Source: Pseudomonas sp. UBA4617 (GTDB lineage Bacteria; Pseudomonadota; Gammaproteobacteria; Pseudomonadales; Pseudomonadaceae). From it: a stretch of DNA of 64,000 bases. Shown in pieces: positions 17,259 to 24,935 of this stretch (position 1 is the first letter of the stretch; each line of letters starts with the position of its first letter). Location: the NCBI RefSeq assembly GCF_002386445.1, contig NZ_DGIR01000022.1, positions 1-64,000 of the forward strand. Reading direction: 5' to 3'. The notes under the pieces were generated by a model that worked only from the letters and a program-made list of their open reading frames with translations, did no database searches and was not told where the DNA came from. A program made the position numbers and the translations under genes.

Positions 17259-17648
17259 TTAACGGGTTGACTCCGCATCGGCTTCAGCGAACGCTTCGCG
17301 GGCCAGGCGGAAGCTGTCCACCGCCGCGGGCACGCCGCAATAAATGCCGACCTGGAGCAGGATCTCGCGAATCTGTTCACGGCTCAGGCCATTACGCAAG
17401 GCGCCGCGAATGTGCAGCTTGAGCTCGTGGGGCCGGTTGAGCGCGGAAATCATGGCCAAGTTTATCATGCTGCGCTCTTTCAGCGACAAGCCTTCACGGC
17501 CCCAGACGTGGCCCCAGCAGTACTCGGTGACCAGCTCCTGCAATGGCCTGGTGAAATCGTCGGCATTCTGCAGCGAGCGGTTGACGTAGTCTTCGCCAAG
17601 CACCTGGGTGCGGATCTGCAGGCCTTTTTCGTACTTTTCATTGCTCAT
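17259..17648 (-). CDS. Carboxymuconolactone decarboxylase-like (PcaC-like) protein
   Basis: 129 residues, the size of gamma-carboxymuconolactone decarboxylase. The core reads EYCWGHVWGREGLSLKERSMINLAMISALNR.HELKLHIRGALRNG, then LLQVGIYCGVPAAVDSF, matching the PcaC branch rather than the AhpD branch (there is no CxxC). In this operon it sits with an aldehyde dehydrogenase, flavin reductase and monooxygenase, so it probably acts on a ring-derived intermediate as a decarboxylase, isomerase or protective protein. There are no protocatechuate genes nearby, so the classical PcaC reaction is unlikely. Confidence 0.85.
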   Translation of the reverse strand: MSNEKYEKGLQIRTQVLGEDYVNRSLQNADDFTRPLQELVTEYCWGHVWGREGLSLKERSMINLAMISALNRPHELKLHIRGALRNGLSREQIREILLQVGIYCGVPAAVDSFRLAREAFAEADAESTR

Positions 17649-17723
17649 GCATACCTCCGGAAATACACGGTCAGCGGTGCTGGCTTCCTCGCGGGCGAGC
17701 GCGCGAAGAAGCGCATGGGTGTA

Positions 17724-18209
17724 TCAGCCAAGCGCAGGCAGCGCGCCCAGCTTGCCTTTGTGGTAGACCATCGGCGTCACCGGCTCGGCCGGCAACACCA
17801 GGTTCTTCACCGCGCCAACGATGATGGCGTGATCGCCGCCGTCGTATTCGCGCCACAGTTCGCATTCGATGATCGCCGTGGCCTTGGTCAGCAGCGGGTT
17901 GCCCAGCTCGCTCAAGTGCCACTCGATGCCTTTGGCCTTGTCCTTGCCCTTGCCAGCGAACGCGTAGGCCTCGGCGGTCTGGTCGGCGGACAGCAGGTGA
18001 ATGGCGAACTGCTTGCTGTCACGCAGGATCGGGTAGGTGTCCGAGGCATAGTTGGGACAGAACAGCACCAGTGCCGGGTCGATCGACAACGCGCTGAACG
18101 CACTGGCGGTGATGCCGACGATGCCGCCGTCGGCGTCCAGCGTGGTGACCACCGTGACGCCGGACGGGAAGGAGCCCATCACGTCTTTGTAGATGCCGGG
18201 TTCGATCAT
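17724..18209 (-). CDS. Flavin reductase (copy 1)
   Basis: 161 residues of the FMN-binding split-barrel flavin reductase family (HpaC/RutF type): MGSFPSGVTVVTT at the N-terminus, GITASAFSALSIDPALVLFC, then GGDHAIIVGAV near the C-terminus. It should supply reduced flavin to a two-component monooxygenase. ATG start with AGGAGA upstream, 13 bases after the aldehyde dehydrogenase stop. By eye about two thirds identical to the second copy at 22649-23134; two such reductases in one small cluster is unusual. Confidence 0.9.
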   Translation of the reverse strand: MIEPGIYKDVMGSFPSGVTVVTTLDADGGIVGITASAFSALSIDPALVLFCPNYASDTYPILRDSKQFAIHLLSADQTAEAYAFAGKGKDKAKGIEWHLSELGNPLLTKATAIIECELWREYDGGDHAIIVGAVKNLVLPAEPVTPMVYHKGKLGALPALG

Positions 18210-18222
18210 GGGCGCAGTTCTC

Positions 18223-19704
18223 CTAGCGCATGACAAAGGGGTCGGGCATGGGCGCAGTGGACAGGTTGATCCACACCGTCTTCAGCTCGGTATAGGCCAG
18301 CACCGAATCGATGCCGCTCTCACGGCCGTAGCCGCTGTTCTTGAACCCGCCGATCGGTGCCATGGCCGATACGGCGCGGTAGGTGTTGACCCAGATGATC
18401 CCCGAACGCACGTCGCGGGCCAGGCGATGCGCACGGCCCAGGTCGCGGGTCCAGATACCGGCGGCCAGGCCGAACTGCGAGTCGTTGGCGATGGCCAGGG
18501 CTTCTTCTTCGGTCTTGAAGCGGATCACCGCAGCAACCGGGCCGAAGACTTCTTCCTGCATGATGGTCATCGAGTTGCTGTCGCACTCGAACAGGGTCGG
18601 CTCGTAGAACCAACCGTCACCTTCGACCTCGGCACGTTTGCCGCCCATGTGCAGCCTGGCACCTTCGGCCTTGGCCGCAGCCACCAGGCCTTCGACCACG
18701 GCCAGCTGCTGCGCGGTAGCCATCGGGCCCATTTCGCTGGCGTCGTCCTGCGGGTTGCCGATACGGATGCGCTTGGCGCGGGCGACCAGGCGGGTGACGA
18801 ACTCGTCGAAGATCTCGTCCTGCACCAGCAGGCGCGAGCCGGCCACGCAGCTTTGCCCGGAGGCGGCGTAGATGCCGGCCACTGCACCGTTGATGGCGCT
18901 GTCCAGGTCGGCGTCGGCAAAGATGATGTTCGGCGACTTGCCACCCAGCTCCAGCGACAGCTTGGCGAAGTTCTCGGCACTGCTGCGCACCACGTGGCGG
19001 GCGGTGGCAGCGCCGCCGGTAAAGGCGATCTTGCGCACCAGCGGGTGGCGGGTCAGCGCCGCGCCGGTGCTCGGGCCGTAGCCGGTGACCACGTTGACCA
19101 CGCCGGGCGGGAAACCGGCCTCGAGGGCCAGGCGGGCCAGCTCGAGGATGGTCGCCGAGGCGTGCTCGGACGGCTTGAGCACGATGGTATTGCCAGCGGC
19201 CAGGGCCGGCGCCAGCTTGATCGCGGTGAGGTACAGCGGGCTGTTCCACGGGATGATCCCGGCGACCACGCCGATCGGCTCGTGCACGGTGTAGGCGAAC
19301 AGGTCGGGCTTGTCCAGTGGCAAGGTGCCACCTTCAAGCTTGTCGGCCAGGCCTGCGGTGTAGTGGAAGAACTCTGGCAGGTAGCCGACCTGGCCGCGGG
19401 TTTCGCGGATCAGCTTGCCGTTGTCACGGCTTTCCAGCTGGGCCAGGTGCTCCTTGTTCTCGGCAATCAGGTCGCCCAGGCGGCGCAGCAGCTTGCCGCG
19501 CGCGGTGGCGCTGATGCTGCGCCATTGCTGGCTGTCGAACGCCCGCTGGGCGGCCTGTACGGCCAGCTCCACATCGGCTTCGTCGGCGTCGGGCAACTGC
19601 GCCCAGGCCTGGGCGGTGGCCGGGTTGAGGCTGTCGAAGGTCTTGCCGCTCTGGGCATCGCGCCATTGGCCGTCGATGCACATCTGGAAACGAACGAGGG
19701 TCAT
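18223..19704 (-). CDS. NAD(P)-dependent aldehyde dehydrogenase
   Basis: 493 residues, standard ALDH length. The catalytic pair is intact: Glu252 in LELGGKSPN and Cys286 in GQSCVAGS. The cofactor fold shows IPWNSPLYLTAIKLAPALAAGN and FTGG..T. C-terminal PIGGFKNSGYGRE is typical of betaine/hydroxymuconic-semialdehyde type ALDHs. The start overlaps the upstream alpha/beta hydrolase stop by four bases. In the pathway it should oxidise a semialdehyde released after ring opening; substrate unknown. Confidence 0.92.
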   Translation of the reverse strand: MTLVRFQMCIDGQWRDAQSGKTFDSLNPATAQAWAQLPDADEADVELAVQAAQRAFDSQQWRSISATARGKLLRRLGDLIAENKEHLAQLESRDNGKLIRETRGQVGYLPEFFHYTAGLADKLEGGTLPLDKPDLFAYTVHEPIGVVAGIIPWNSPLYLTAIKLAPALAAGNTIVLKPSEHASATILELARLALEAGFPPGVVNVVTGYGPSTGAALTRHPLVRKIAFTGGAATARHVVRSSAENFAKLSLELGGKSPNIIFADADLDSAINGAVAGIYAASGQSCVAGSRLLVQDEIFDEFVTRLVARAKRIRIGNPQDDASEMGPMATAQQLAVVEGLVAAAKAEGARLHMGGKRAEVEGDGWFYEPTLFECDSNSMTIMQEEVFGPVAAVIRFKTEEEALAIANDSQFGLAAGIWTRDLGRAHRLARDVRSGIIWVNTYRAVSAMAPIGGFKNSGYGRESGIDSVLAYTELKTVWINLSTAPMPDPFVMR

Positions 19705-20534
19705 GCAACAATCCCCTTGGCGGATTCGGTGAGGGTGCGGGCTTGCGCGAGGAAGTCCAGCAGCATCTTGTTGACTTCGCGCGGTGCTTCCACCGGCATC
19801 ATATGCCGTTGCTCGGCGAGGACCACACAGTGCGCCCCCGGAATGCTGGCGGCGAGTTGGCGGGCCATGGCCGGGGTGGAGCCCGCGTCGAGTTCGCCGG
19901 TGGCGATCAGCGTCGGCACCTGGATGCTGCCCAGGTCGGCGGCGCGGTACATGTCCTGGGTGGCGAACAGCGAATAAGTGGTGTGGTAGCCCTGTGGGTC
20001 GTTGCTCGCCAGGACCTGGCGGATAGCGGCGACCTGCGCCGGGTTGGCAGCCTTGTATTCACGGCTGAACCAGCGGTCGAGCGCGGCGTCGACATTGGCG
20101 TCGGGGCCTTGCTCGGCTGCCTGGGCGGCGCGGGCGATAACCCCGGCACTCTGTTCGGGGGTGCGGTTGAACACACTGTTGAGTATCACTAGCGCTGCCA
20201 GGCGCTGCGGGTGATGCAGGGCGAACGCGCGGGCGACCAGGCCACCCATGGAGAAGCCGATCACGGTGGCCTGCGCGATCTGCAGGTGGTCGAGCAGCTC
20301 GGCAAGCTGGGCGGCATAGCCTTCCAGGCCAATGTCGGCGGCCGGCAGGGCACTTTGGCCATGGCCGAGCATGTCGTAGGCGATGACGCGGTAGTCGTTG
20401 GCCAGGCCAACGAACTGACCGCCCCACATTTCCTTGTTCAGGCCCACGCCATGGATCAGTACCACGGGTTGGCCCTGGCCAACCGACAGGTAGCTGGTGC
20501 CGGCGGGGGTGCGTTCAGCAACAGGCTGAATCAT
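19701..20534 (-). CDS. Alpha/beta hydrolase (RutD/enol-lactonase-like)
   Basis: 277 residues with a full catalytic triad: Ser95 in GFSMGG, Asp216 in ATGELDAGS and His244 in EQRHMMPVE. The oxyanion motif is LIHGVG. The layout matches RutD, 3-oxoadipate enol-lactonase and related C-N or C-O hydrolases that act after ring oxidation. ATG start with a GGAG upstream, 68 bases after the PF06684 gene and overlapping the ALDH start. Likely hydrolyses the ring-opened or lactone/amide intermediate. Confidence 0.88.
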   Translation of the reverse strand: MIQPVAERTPAGTSYLSVGQGQPVVLIHGVGLNKEMWGGQFVGLANDYRVIAYDMLGHGQSALPAADIGLEGYAAQLAELLDHLQIAQATVIGFSMGGLVARAFALHHPQRLAALVILNSVFNRTPEQSAGVIARAAQAAEQGPDANVDAALDRWFSREYKAANPAQVAAIRQVLASNDPQGYHTTYSLFATQDMYRAADLGSIQVPTLIATGELDAGSTPAMARQLAASIPGAHCVVLAEQRHMMPVEAPREVNKMLLDFLAQARTLTESAKGIVA

Positions 20535-20602
20535 GGAGGGCGCTCCTTCAGGGGCGGGCACGGCGGGTAGGCAGGTTACGCCCCGGCCCGTCCTGGTTGT
20601 TG

Positions 20603-21199
20603 TTATTGAGCGTTGGCTTTTTCGGCAGCCAGTTCTTCCAGGTCGATGTAGCGGTTGCCGATGCGCGGGTGCAGGCGGCCACCGTCGGAAGCGCCCAGGA
20701 CCACGACGATTTCATCGGCGCGCGGGGCGTCCTCGATCTGCATTTCCAGGGTGATGTAGTGCGAACGCAGGCCTTCGTCGTCCTTCTGCATCATCGGGAT
20801 CTGGATCGAGGTGCCCGGGCCTCCGCGCTTGTTGGTGAAGCTCAGGTAGCTCTTGGCCTGTACCGCTTCGCGATAGTGGTTGCCGAAGCGCAGGGTGTGG
20901 ATCACCGCCGAAGCGTGTTCGATTTCGCCATCGGCGCCGACCACGGCCGCTTTGCCATAGGCTTCGATCTTGTCGGCACCACCAATGGCGGCAGTCAGGC
21001 GCTCGACCATCAGGGCCCCCAGGTCCGAGCAGTTGGCGCGGATTTCCGGCTTCAGATCCTCAACGAAACCGCGACCGGCCCACGGGTTCTTGATGACCAC
21101 GGCCAGGCCGACCATGGTCACCGGCTTGTCAGTGGCCTTGCCGCCTTCGATGCGGGTCTCTTCGGAGTAGGTGACGATCTTGCGGATTTCGAAACTCAT
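20603..21199 (-). CDS. Amino acid synthesis family protein (PF06684, DUF1185)
   Basis: 198 residues, recognised from the family pattern: EIRKIVTYSEETRIEGG at the N-terminus, VVIKNPWAGRGFVEDL, then a 'GGPGTSIQIPMMQKDDEGLRSHY' middle and GRLHPRIGNRY at the end. Family structures show a Bacillus-chorismate-mutase/YjgF-like fold, and the biochemical role is unproven; amino-acid metabolism has been suggested. ATG start with GGAGC upstream. It is first in its operon, directly downstream of an ATGGTATACCAT site. Its fold kinship to RutC/YjgF-type deaminases makes it a candidate for an imine or carbamate intermediate step; that is inference. Confidence 0.85.
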   Translation of the reverse strand: MSFEIRKIVTYSEETRIEGGKATDKPVTMVGLAVVIKNPWAGRGFVEDLKPEIRANCSDLGALMVERLTAAIGGADKIEAYGKAAVVGADGEIEHASAVIHTLRFGNHYREAVQAKSYLSFTNKRGGPGTSIQIPMMQKDDEGLRSHYITLEMQIEDAPRADEIVVVLGASDGGRLHPRIGNRYIDLEELAAEKANAQ

Positions 21200-21238
21200 G
21201 GATGGCTCCTGGTGAGGGTTATCAGCTCTTCTTGTCTG

Positions 21239-21250
21239 ATGGTATACCAT
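21239..21250. promoter_or_regulatory. GntR-type operator, site 1
   Basis: A perfect 12-base palindrome ATGGTATACCAT, 39 bases upstream of the PF06684 gene. It is embedded in the longer string GTCTGATGGTATACCATAAT that is shared with site 2. The core is as expected for an FCD-type GntR regulator, and one is encoded in this operon. Confidence 0.72.
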
Positions 21251-21350
21251 AATATTTGTTGTGCAAGAGGTGGCGGGAAATTTCTCTCTTGCGAGGGGAC
21301 GAAAGGTGGCCTGATGCCTTGAATTCTCTACTGTCTGTACTGGCCTTTCC

Positions 21351-21412
21351 GCGGGTAAACCCGCTCCCACAGGCACCTCTAGCGGAGCACCTGTGGGAGC
21401 GGGTTTACCCGC
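21351..21412. repeat. REP-like inverted pair
   Basis: Two 23-base arms, perfectly complementary (left 21351-21373, right 21390-21412, core gcgggtaaacccgctccc), separated by 16 bases. This is the head-to-head REP arrangement found between genes in P. putida. It lies between the terminator of the monooxygenase unit and the promoter of the next operon. Confidence 0.85.
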
Positions 21413-21448
21413 GAAGAGGCCCGTTCAGGCAACACAGGAAATACCCAT

Positions 21449-21493
21449 AAAAAAACCCGCTCCTGCGGGCCACGATGGCCCACGAGAGCGGGC
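21449..21493 (-). terminator. Rho-independent terminator of the monooxygenase unit
   Basis: On the minus strand, CCCGCTC pairs with GAGCGGG, with a second nested GGGCC/GGCCC stem, and seven Ts follow. It begins about 30 bases after the monooxygenase stop codon, so the reductase-monooxygenase pair ends here and is a separate transcript from the PF06684 operon. Confidence 0.85.
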
Positions 21494-21523
21494 GCGTCCC
21501 GCAATGGTTCAGGTAAAGGGAAT

Positions 21524-22564
21524 TCAGGCGAACGCTGGCACCACTTCCTTGATGAACAGCTCGAGCGATTTCTTCTTCTCGGCATGCGGCAGGCTGTTGT
21601 CGCACCAGAAGCTGAACTCGTCGACGCCAAGCGCCTGGTAGTACCTGATGCGGGCGATGATCTCTTCCGGGGTGCCGATCATGGTGTTCTTGCGGATGTT
21701 CTCCAGTTCGAACGCCGGCACTTCGGCAAACTTCGACTCCGGGCTAGGTTCAAGGAAGCCGTTGACCGGGGTAGTCTTGTTGCCGAACCAGGCATCGAAG
21801 GTGCGATAGAAGCGCGAGATGGCCTGGGCTCCGACCTTCCAGCCATCCGGCTCGGCCGGGCTGTGCACGTGGGTGTGGCGCAGCACCATCAGTTGCGGGC
21901 GCGGCACGCCAGGATTGTTGTCGAGGGCTGCCTGGAACTTGTTCTTCAGGTCCAGCACCTCTTCGTCGCCCTTCATCAACGGCGTCACCATGACGTTGCA
22001 GCCGTTGGCCACGGCGAAGTTGTGCGAGTCCGGGTCGCGGGCGGCGATCCACATCGGCGGCACAGCGTTGTAGGGCTTCGGCACGCTGGTGGAGGTGGGG
22101 AACTTGTACACCTCGCCGTCATGGGCATAGTCGCCTTCCCACAGCTTGCGCACCACCGGCACCATTTCGCGCAGGGCCTTGCCGCCGTTGGTGGCCGGCA
22201 TGCCACCGGCCATGCGGTCGAACTCGAACTGGTAGGCGCCTCGGGCCAGGCCCACTTCCATGCGGCCCTTGCTGATCACATCGAGCAGGGCGCACTCGCC
22301 GGCGACCCGGATCGGGTTCCAGAACGGCGCGATGATGGTGCCGGCGCCCAGGCGGATCTTTTCGGTGCGTGCGGCCAGGTAGGCCAGCAATGGCATCGGG
22401 CTTGGCGAGATGGTGTATTCCATGGCGTGGTGTTCGCCGATCCACACGGTGCTGAAACCGCCGTCTTCGGCCATCAGGGTCAGTTCGGTGAGGTCTTCGA
22501 ACAACTGGCGGTGGCTGACCTGTTCATCCCAACGTTCCATGTGCACGAACAACGAAAATTTCAT
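21524..22564 (-). CDS. Luciferase-like flavin-dependent monooxygenase (RutA-type)
   Basis: 346 residues of the bacterial luciferase-like TIM-barrel family: FSLFVHMERWDE at the N-terminus, FSTVWIGEHH, LAARTEKIRLGAGT, then VAGECALLDVISKGRMEVGLARG and IGTPEEIIARIRYYQALGVDEF near the C-terminus. The family uses FMNH2 from a partner reductase and oxygen to hydroxylate or oxidatively cleave substrates; RutA opens the uracil ring this way. The partner reductase gene lies immediately upstream (84 bases). It is the likely first catabolic step of the block. Length and several motifs resemble RutA relatives, but it is not obviously RutA itself. Confidence 0.88.
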   Translation of the reverse strand: MKFSLFVHMERWDEQVSHRQLFEDLTELTLMAEDGGFSTVWIGEHHAMEYTISPSPMPLLAYLAARTEKIRLGAGTIIAPFWNPIRVAGECALLDVISKGRMEVGLARGAYQFEFDRMAGGMPATNGGKALREMVPVVRKLWEGDYAHDGEVYKFPTSTSVPKPYNAVPPMWIAARDPDSHNFAVANGCNVMVTPLMKGDEEVLDLKNKFQAALDNNPGVPRPQLMVLRHTHVHSPAEPDGWKVGAQAISRFYRTFDAWFGNKTTPVNGFLEPSPESKFAEVPAFELENIRKNTMIGTPEEIIARIRYYQALGVDEFSFWCDNSLPHAEKKKSLELFIKEVVPAFA

Positions 22565-22648
22565 GGGGCTTTCCTCAACGCTTGTTGTTTTCGCCCGCCA
22601 ATGCAGCGGGCTTCAGTGTGGGAGCGTGCCTGCGTCTGGCTGCCAGGC

Positions 22649-23134
22649 TCAGGCAAAGGCGGGCAGGCTGGCCATCTTGCCGCGGCAGTACACCATTGGC
22701 CGTGGCGCCTCTGCCGGGACGATCAGGTTGTGCACCTTGCCGACCATGATGGCGTGGTCGCCACCCTCATATTCACGCCACAGTTCGCACTCGATGACCG
22801 CGGTGGCGCCGGCCAGGATCGGGTTGCCCAGTTCACTCAGGGTCCATTCGATGCCGCTGGCCTTGTCCTTGCCTTTCTTGGCGAACGCATAGGCTTCAGC
22901 TTGCTGTTCACCGGAGAGCAAGTGGATGGCGAAGCGCTTCTGGCGGATCAGTACAGGGTAGGAGTCGGAGCTGTAGTTGGGGCAGAACAGCACCAGCGGC
23001 GGGTCCATCGACAGCGAGGAGAACGCGCTGGCGGTCAGGCCGACGACCGAGCCGTCGTCGTCCAGGGTGGTGATGACGGTAACGCCGGACGGGAAGGAGC
23101 CCAGAACGTGCTTGTAGACGGTTGCGTCGATCAT
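22649..23134 (-). CDS. Flavin reductase (copy 2)
   Basis: 161 residues, same family and length as copy 1 (LGSFPSGVTVITT, GLTASAFSSLSMDPPLVLFC, GGDHAIMVGKV). It is first in a two-gene unit with the luciferase-like monooxygenase, so it is the probable FMNH2 supplier. The promoter region carries operator site 2, with its near edge 58 bases upstream of the start. Divergence between the two copies suggests old duplication rather than recent, and possibly two monooxygenase partners or redundancy. Confidence 0.9.
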   Translation of the reverse strand: MIDATVYKHVLGSFPSGVTVITTLDDDGSVVGLTASAFSSLSMDPPLVLFCPNYSSDSYPVLIRQKRFAIHLLSGEQQAEAYAFAKKGKDKASGIEWTLSELGNPILAGATAVIECELWREYEGGDHAIMVGKVHNLIVPAEAPRPMVYCRGKMASLPAFA

Positions 23135-23191
23135 CGGGGTATACCTCTGAAGGGCTGCGGTGGTCCGCGGTTTTTATCGTTGATGTGTCTG

Positions 23192-23203
23192 ATGGTATAC
23201 CGT
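23192..23203. promoter_or_regulatory. GntR-type operator, site 2
   Basis: ATGGTATACCGT, one mismatch from the site 1 palindrome, with the same left flank (GTCTG) and right flank (AATA). It lies upstream of the flavin reductase-monooxygenase unit. The shared 21-base environment with site 1 implies one regulator. Confidence 0.72.
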
Positions 23204-23363
23204 AATACCTATTTTGCAAGCGGAATTTTCACGCTTACGGTTATCACGATGAGCGGCGCAAGGCCACGGATGCCGCGGGTTTGGTAGCCAAGTCGGTTCG
23301 CTGGCAAGGCTTTTCAAACGGATCAGTGGGCAGTTTTTCCTGCGGATCAGTGTTGTCAAATGT

Positions 23364-23375
23364 TTGGAATACCAT
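23364..23375. promoter_or_regulatory. GntR-type operator, site 3
   Basis: TTGGAATACCAT, matching the right half of the palindrome (TACCATAATAT is shared exactly with site 1), followed by ATGGT to give a second overlapping dyad. It lies about 80 bases before the permease start, so the transporter is probably in the same regulon. Confidence 0.62.
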
Positions 23376-23453
23376 AATATGGTCCGCAGCTGAGAGGCCG
23401 CCTTGATGCGGTTTCCTTACAAAGATAAAAACGACCTTTCGAGCTGAAATCCT

Positions 23454-24860
23454 ATGTCCCAACCGTCGTCGCAACACCCGTTTGTCGAGAACCACACGGT
23501 CGATTACGTTCCACCTGCCGAGCGCCACGGGAAGGCGCGTGACCTGTTCACCCTCTGGTTCAGTACCAACATCGCGCCACTGCCCATCGTCACCGGTGCC
23601 ATGGTGGTCCAGGTGTTCCACCTGAACCTGCTGTGGGGGCTGGTCGCCATCGTGCTGGGCCATCTTGCCGGCGGCGTGGTGATCGCCCTGGCCTCTGCGC
23701 AGGGACCGCAGCTGGGCATTCCGCAGATGGTGCAGAGCCGTGGCCAGTTCGGGCGTTACGGCGCGCTGCTGATCGTGTTCTTCACCGCGCTGATCTATGT
23801 CGGTTTCTTCATTTCCAACATCGTCCTGGCGGGCAAGACCATCCATGGCATTGCCCCGGGCGTGCCGATGCCGGGCGCGATCGTGATCGGCGCGCTGAGC
23901 GCCACTGCCATCGGCGTGATCGGCTACCGCTTCATACACGTTCTCAACCGCATCGGTACCTGGGTGATGGGCTCGGCGCTGCTGGCCGGCTTCATCATGA
24001 TGTTCGCCCAGGCGCTGCCGGCCGACTTCTTCAGCCGTGGCGGGTTCAACCTGTCGGGTTTCATCGCCACGGTTTCGCTGGGCACCATCTGGCAGATCAG
24101 CTTCTCGCCGTACACCTCAGACTACTCGCGCTACCTGCCGCGTGAAGTGGGGATTGCCAGACCGTTCTGGGCCACCTACTTCGGCGCCACCCTCGGCACC
24201 ATCCTGTGTTTCAGCTTCGGTGCGGTGGCGGTGCTGTGCGTGCCCGAAGGCACCGACGCGATGGATGCGGTCAAGCAGGCCACGGGCTGGCTGGGCCCGG
24301 TCCTGATGGTACTGTTCCTGCTCAACATCATCAGCCACAACGCCCTCAACCTGTATGGCGCGGTGCTGTCGATCGTTACTGCGATCCAGACCTTCGCCGC
24401 GGCCTGGACACCGAGCATCAAGGTCCGGGTAATGCTGGCTGCGGTGATCCTGGTAGGTTGCGGCCTGGTGGCGCTGAATGCTTCGGCGGGCTTCATCGGC
24501 CAGTTCATCGGCCTGATCCTGGCCTTGTTGCTGGTGCTGGTACCCTGGGCGTCGATCAACCTGATCGATTTCTACCTGATCAAGAAAGGCCAGTACGACA
24601 TCGCCTCGATCTTTCGTGCCGACGGCGGTATCTACGGCCGCTTCAATCACCACGCAATCATTGCCTATGCCTGCGGCATCCTGGTGCAGTTGCCGTTTGC
24701 CAATACGTCGCTGTATGTGGGGCCATACTCGAACATCGTCGAAGGGGCGGACCTGTCCTGGCTGTTCGGCTTGCTGGTGACGGTGCCGCTGTACTACTGC
24801 CTGGCCACTCGCGGCGCCGCAGGCGAGAAGGCAGGGCGGGTTGTGACTGTCAACGACTGA
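23454..24860 (+). CDS. NCS1-family nucleobase/cation symporter of the monooxygenase regulon
   Basis: 468 residues with about 12 membrane segments and NCS1 signatures (DLFTLWFSTNIAPLPIVTG, QGPQLGIPQMVQSRGQFG, SDYSRYLP). It is divergent from the reductase-monooxygenase unit and shares its operator motif, so it most likely imports the substrate of that pathway. NCS1 carriers move nucleobases, hydantoins, allantoin and some vitamins as cation symport, which points to an N-heterocycle. Close paralogue of the permease at 12174-13586. Confidence 0.88.
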   Translation: MSQPSSQHPFVENHTVDYVPPAERHGKARDLFTLWFSTNIAPLPIVTGAMVVQVFHLNLLWGLVAIVLGHLAGGVVIALASAQGPQLGIPQMVQSRGQFGRYGALLIVFFTALIYVGFFISNIVLAGKTIHGIAPGVPMPGAIVIGALSATAIGVIGYRFIHVLNRIGTWVMGSALLAGFIMMFAQALPADFFSRGGFNLSGFIATVSLGTIWQISFSPYTSDYSRYLPREVGIARPFWATYFGATLGTILCFSFGAVAVLCVPEGTDAMDAVKQATGWLGPVLMVLFLLNIISHNALNLYGAVLSIVTAIQTFAAAWTPSIKVRVMLAAVILVGCGLVALNASAGFIGQFIGLILALLLVLVPWASINLIDFYLIKKGQYDIASIFRADGGIYGRFNHHAIIAYACGILVQLPFANTSLYVGPYSNIVEGADLSWLFGLLVTVPLYYCLATRGAAGEKAGRVVTVND

Positions 24861-24884
24861 CAGCCCCCTGCCGGGGCCACGATA

Positions 24885-24916
24885 CGGCCCTTCGCGAGCG
24901 TGCCCGCGAAGGGCCG
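24885..24916. repeat. REP-like hairpin at convergent gene ends
   Basis: Perfect 12-base arms CGGCCCTTCGCG / CGCGAAGGGCCG with an eight-base loop, between the permease stop and the AraC regulator stop. It has the P. putida REP core and no T-tract. It may serve as a two-way transcript end. Confidence 0.75.
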
Positions 24917-24935
24917 GTGCAGGAATACCGCGCGT

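Larger units (their letters stand above)
21200..21523. other. Intergenic region with operator, REP pair and terminator
   Basis: 324 bases without a gene, between two co-directional units. Read on the minus strand it holds in order: the monooxygenase terminator, a REP pair, then the operator and promoter of the PF06684 operon. No coding frame here has support. Confidence 0.75.
23135..23453. other. Divergent promoter region with two operators
   Basis: 319 bases between the minus-strand reductase-monooxygenase unit and the plus-strand permease. It holds operator site 2 near the reductase and site 3 near the permease. The stretch between them (about 23215-23350) shows nothing I can name. Confidence 0.7.

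Noticed and set aside
17259..17648. Classical PcaC of the protocatechuate pathway
   Set aside because: No pcaGH, pcaB, pcaD or pcaIJ genes nearby; the context is the monooxygenase block.
18193..19977. 594-residue open frame opposite the aldehyde dehydrogenase
   Set aside because: It is the antisense shadow of a clearly real ALDH gene in GC-rich DNA, with no ribosome site and low-complexity GV/H-rich sequence.
15838..24860. The block as a plain rut operon
   Set aside because: RutB and RutE homologues are missing and ALDH and PcaC-like genes are extra, so a simple uracil pathway is not supported.
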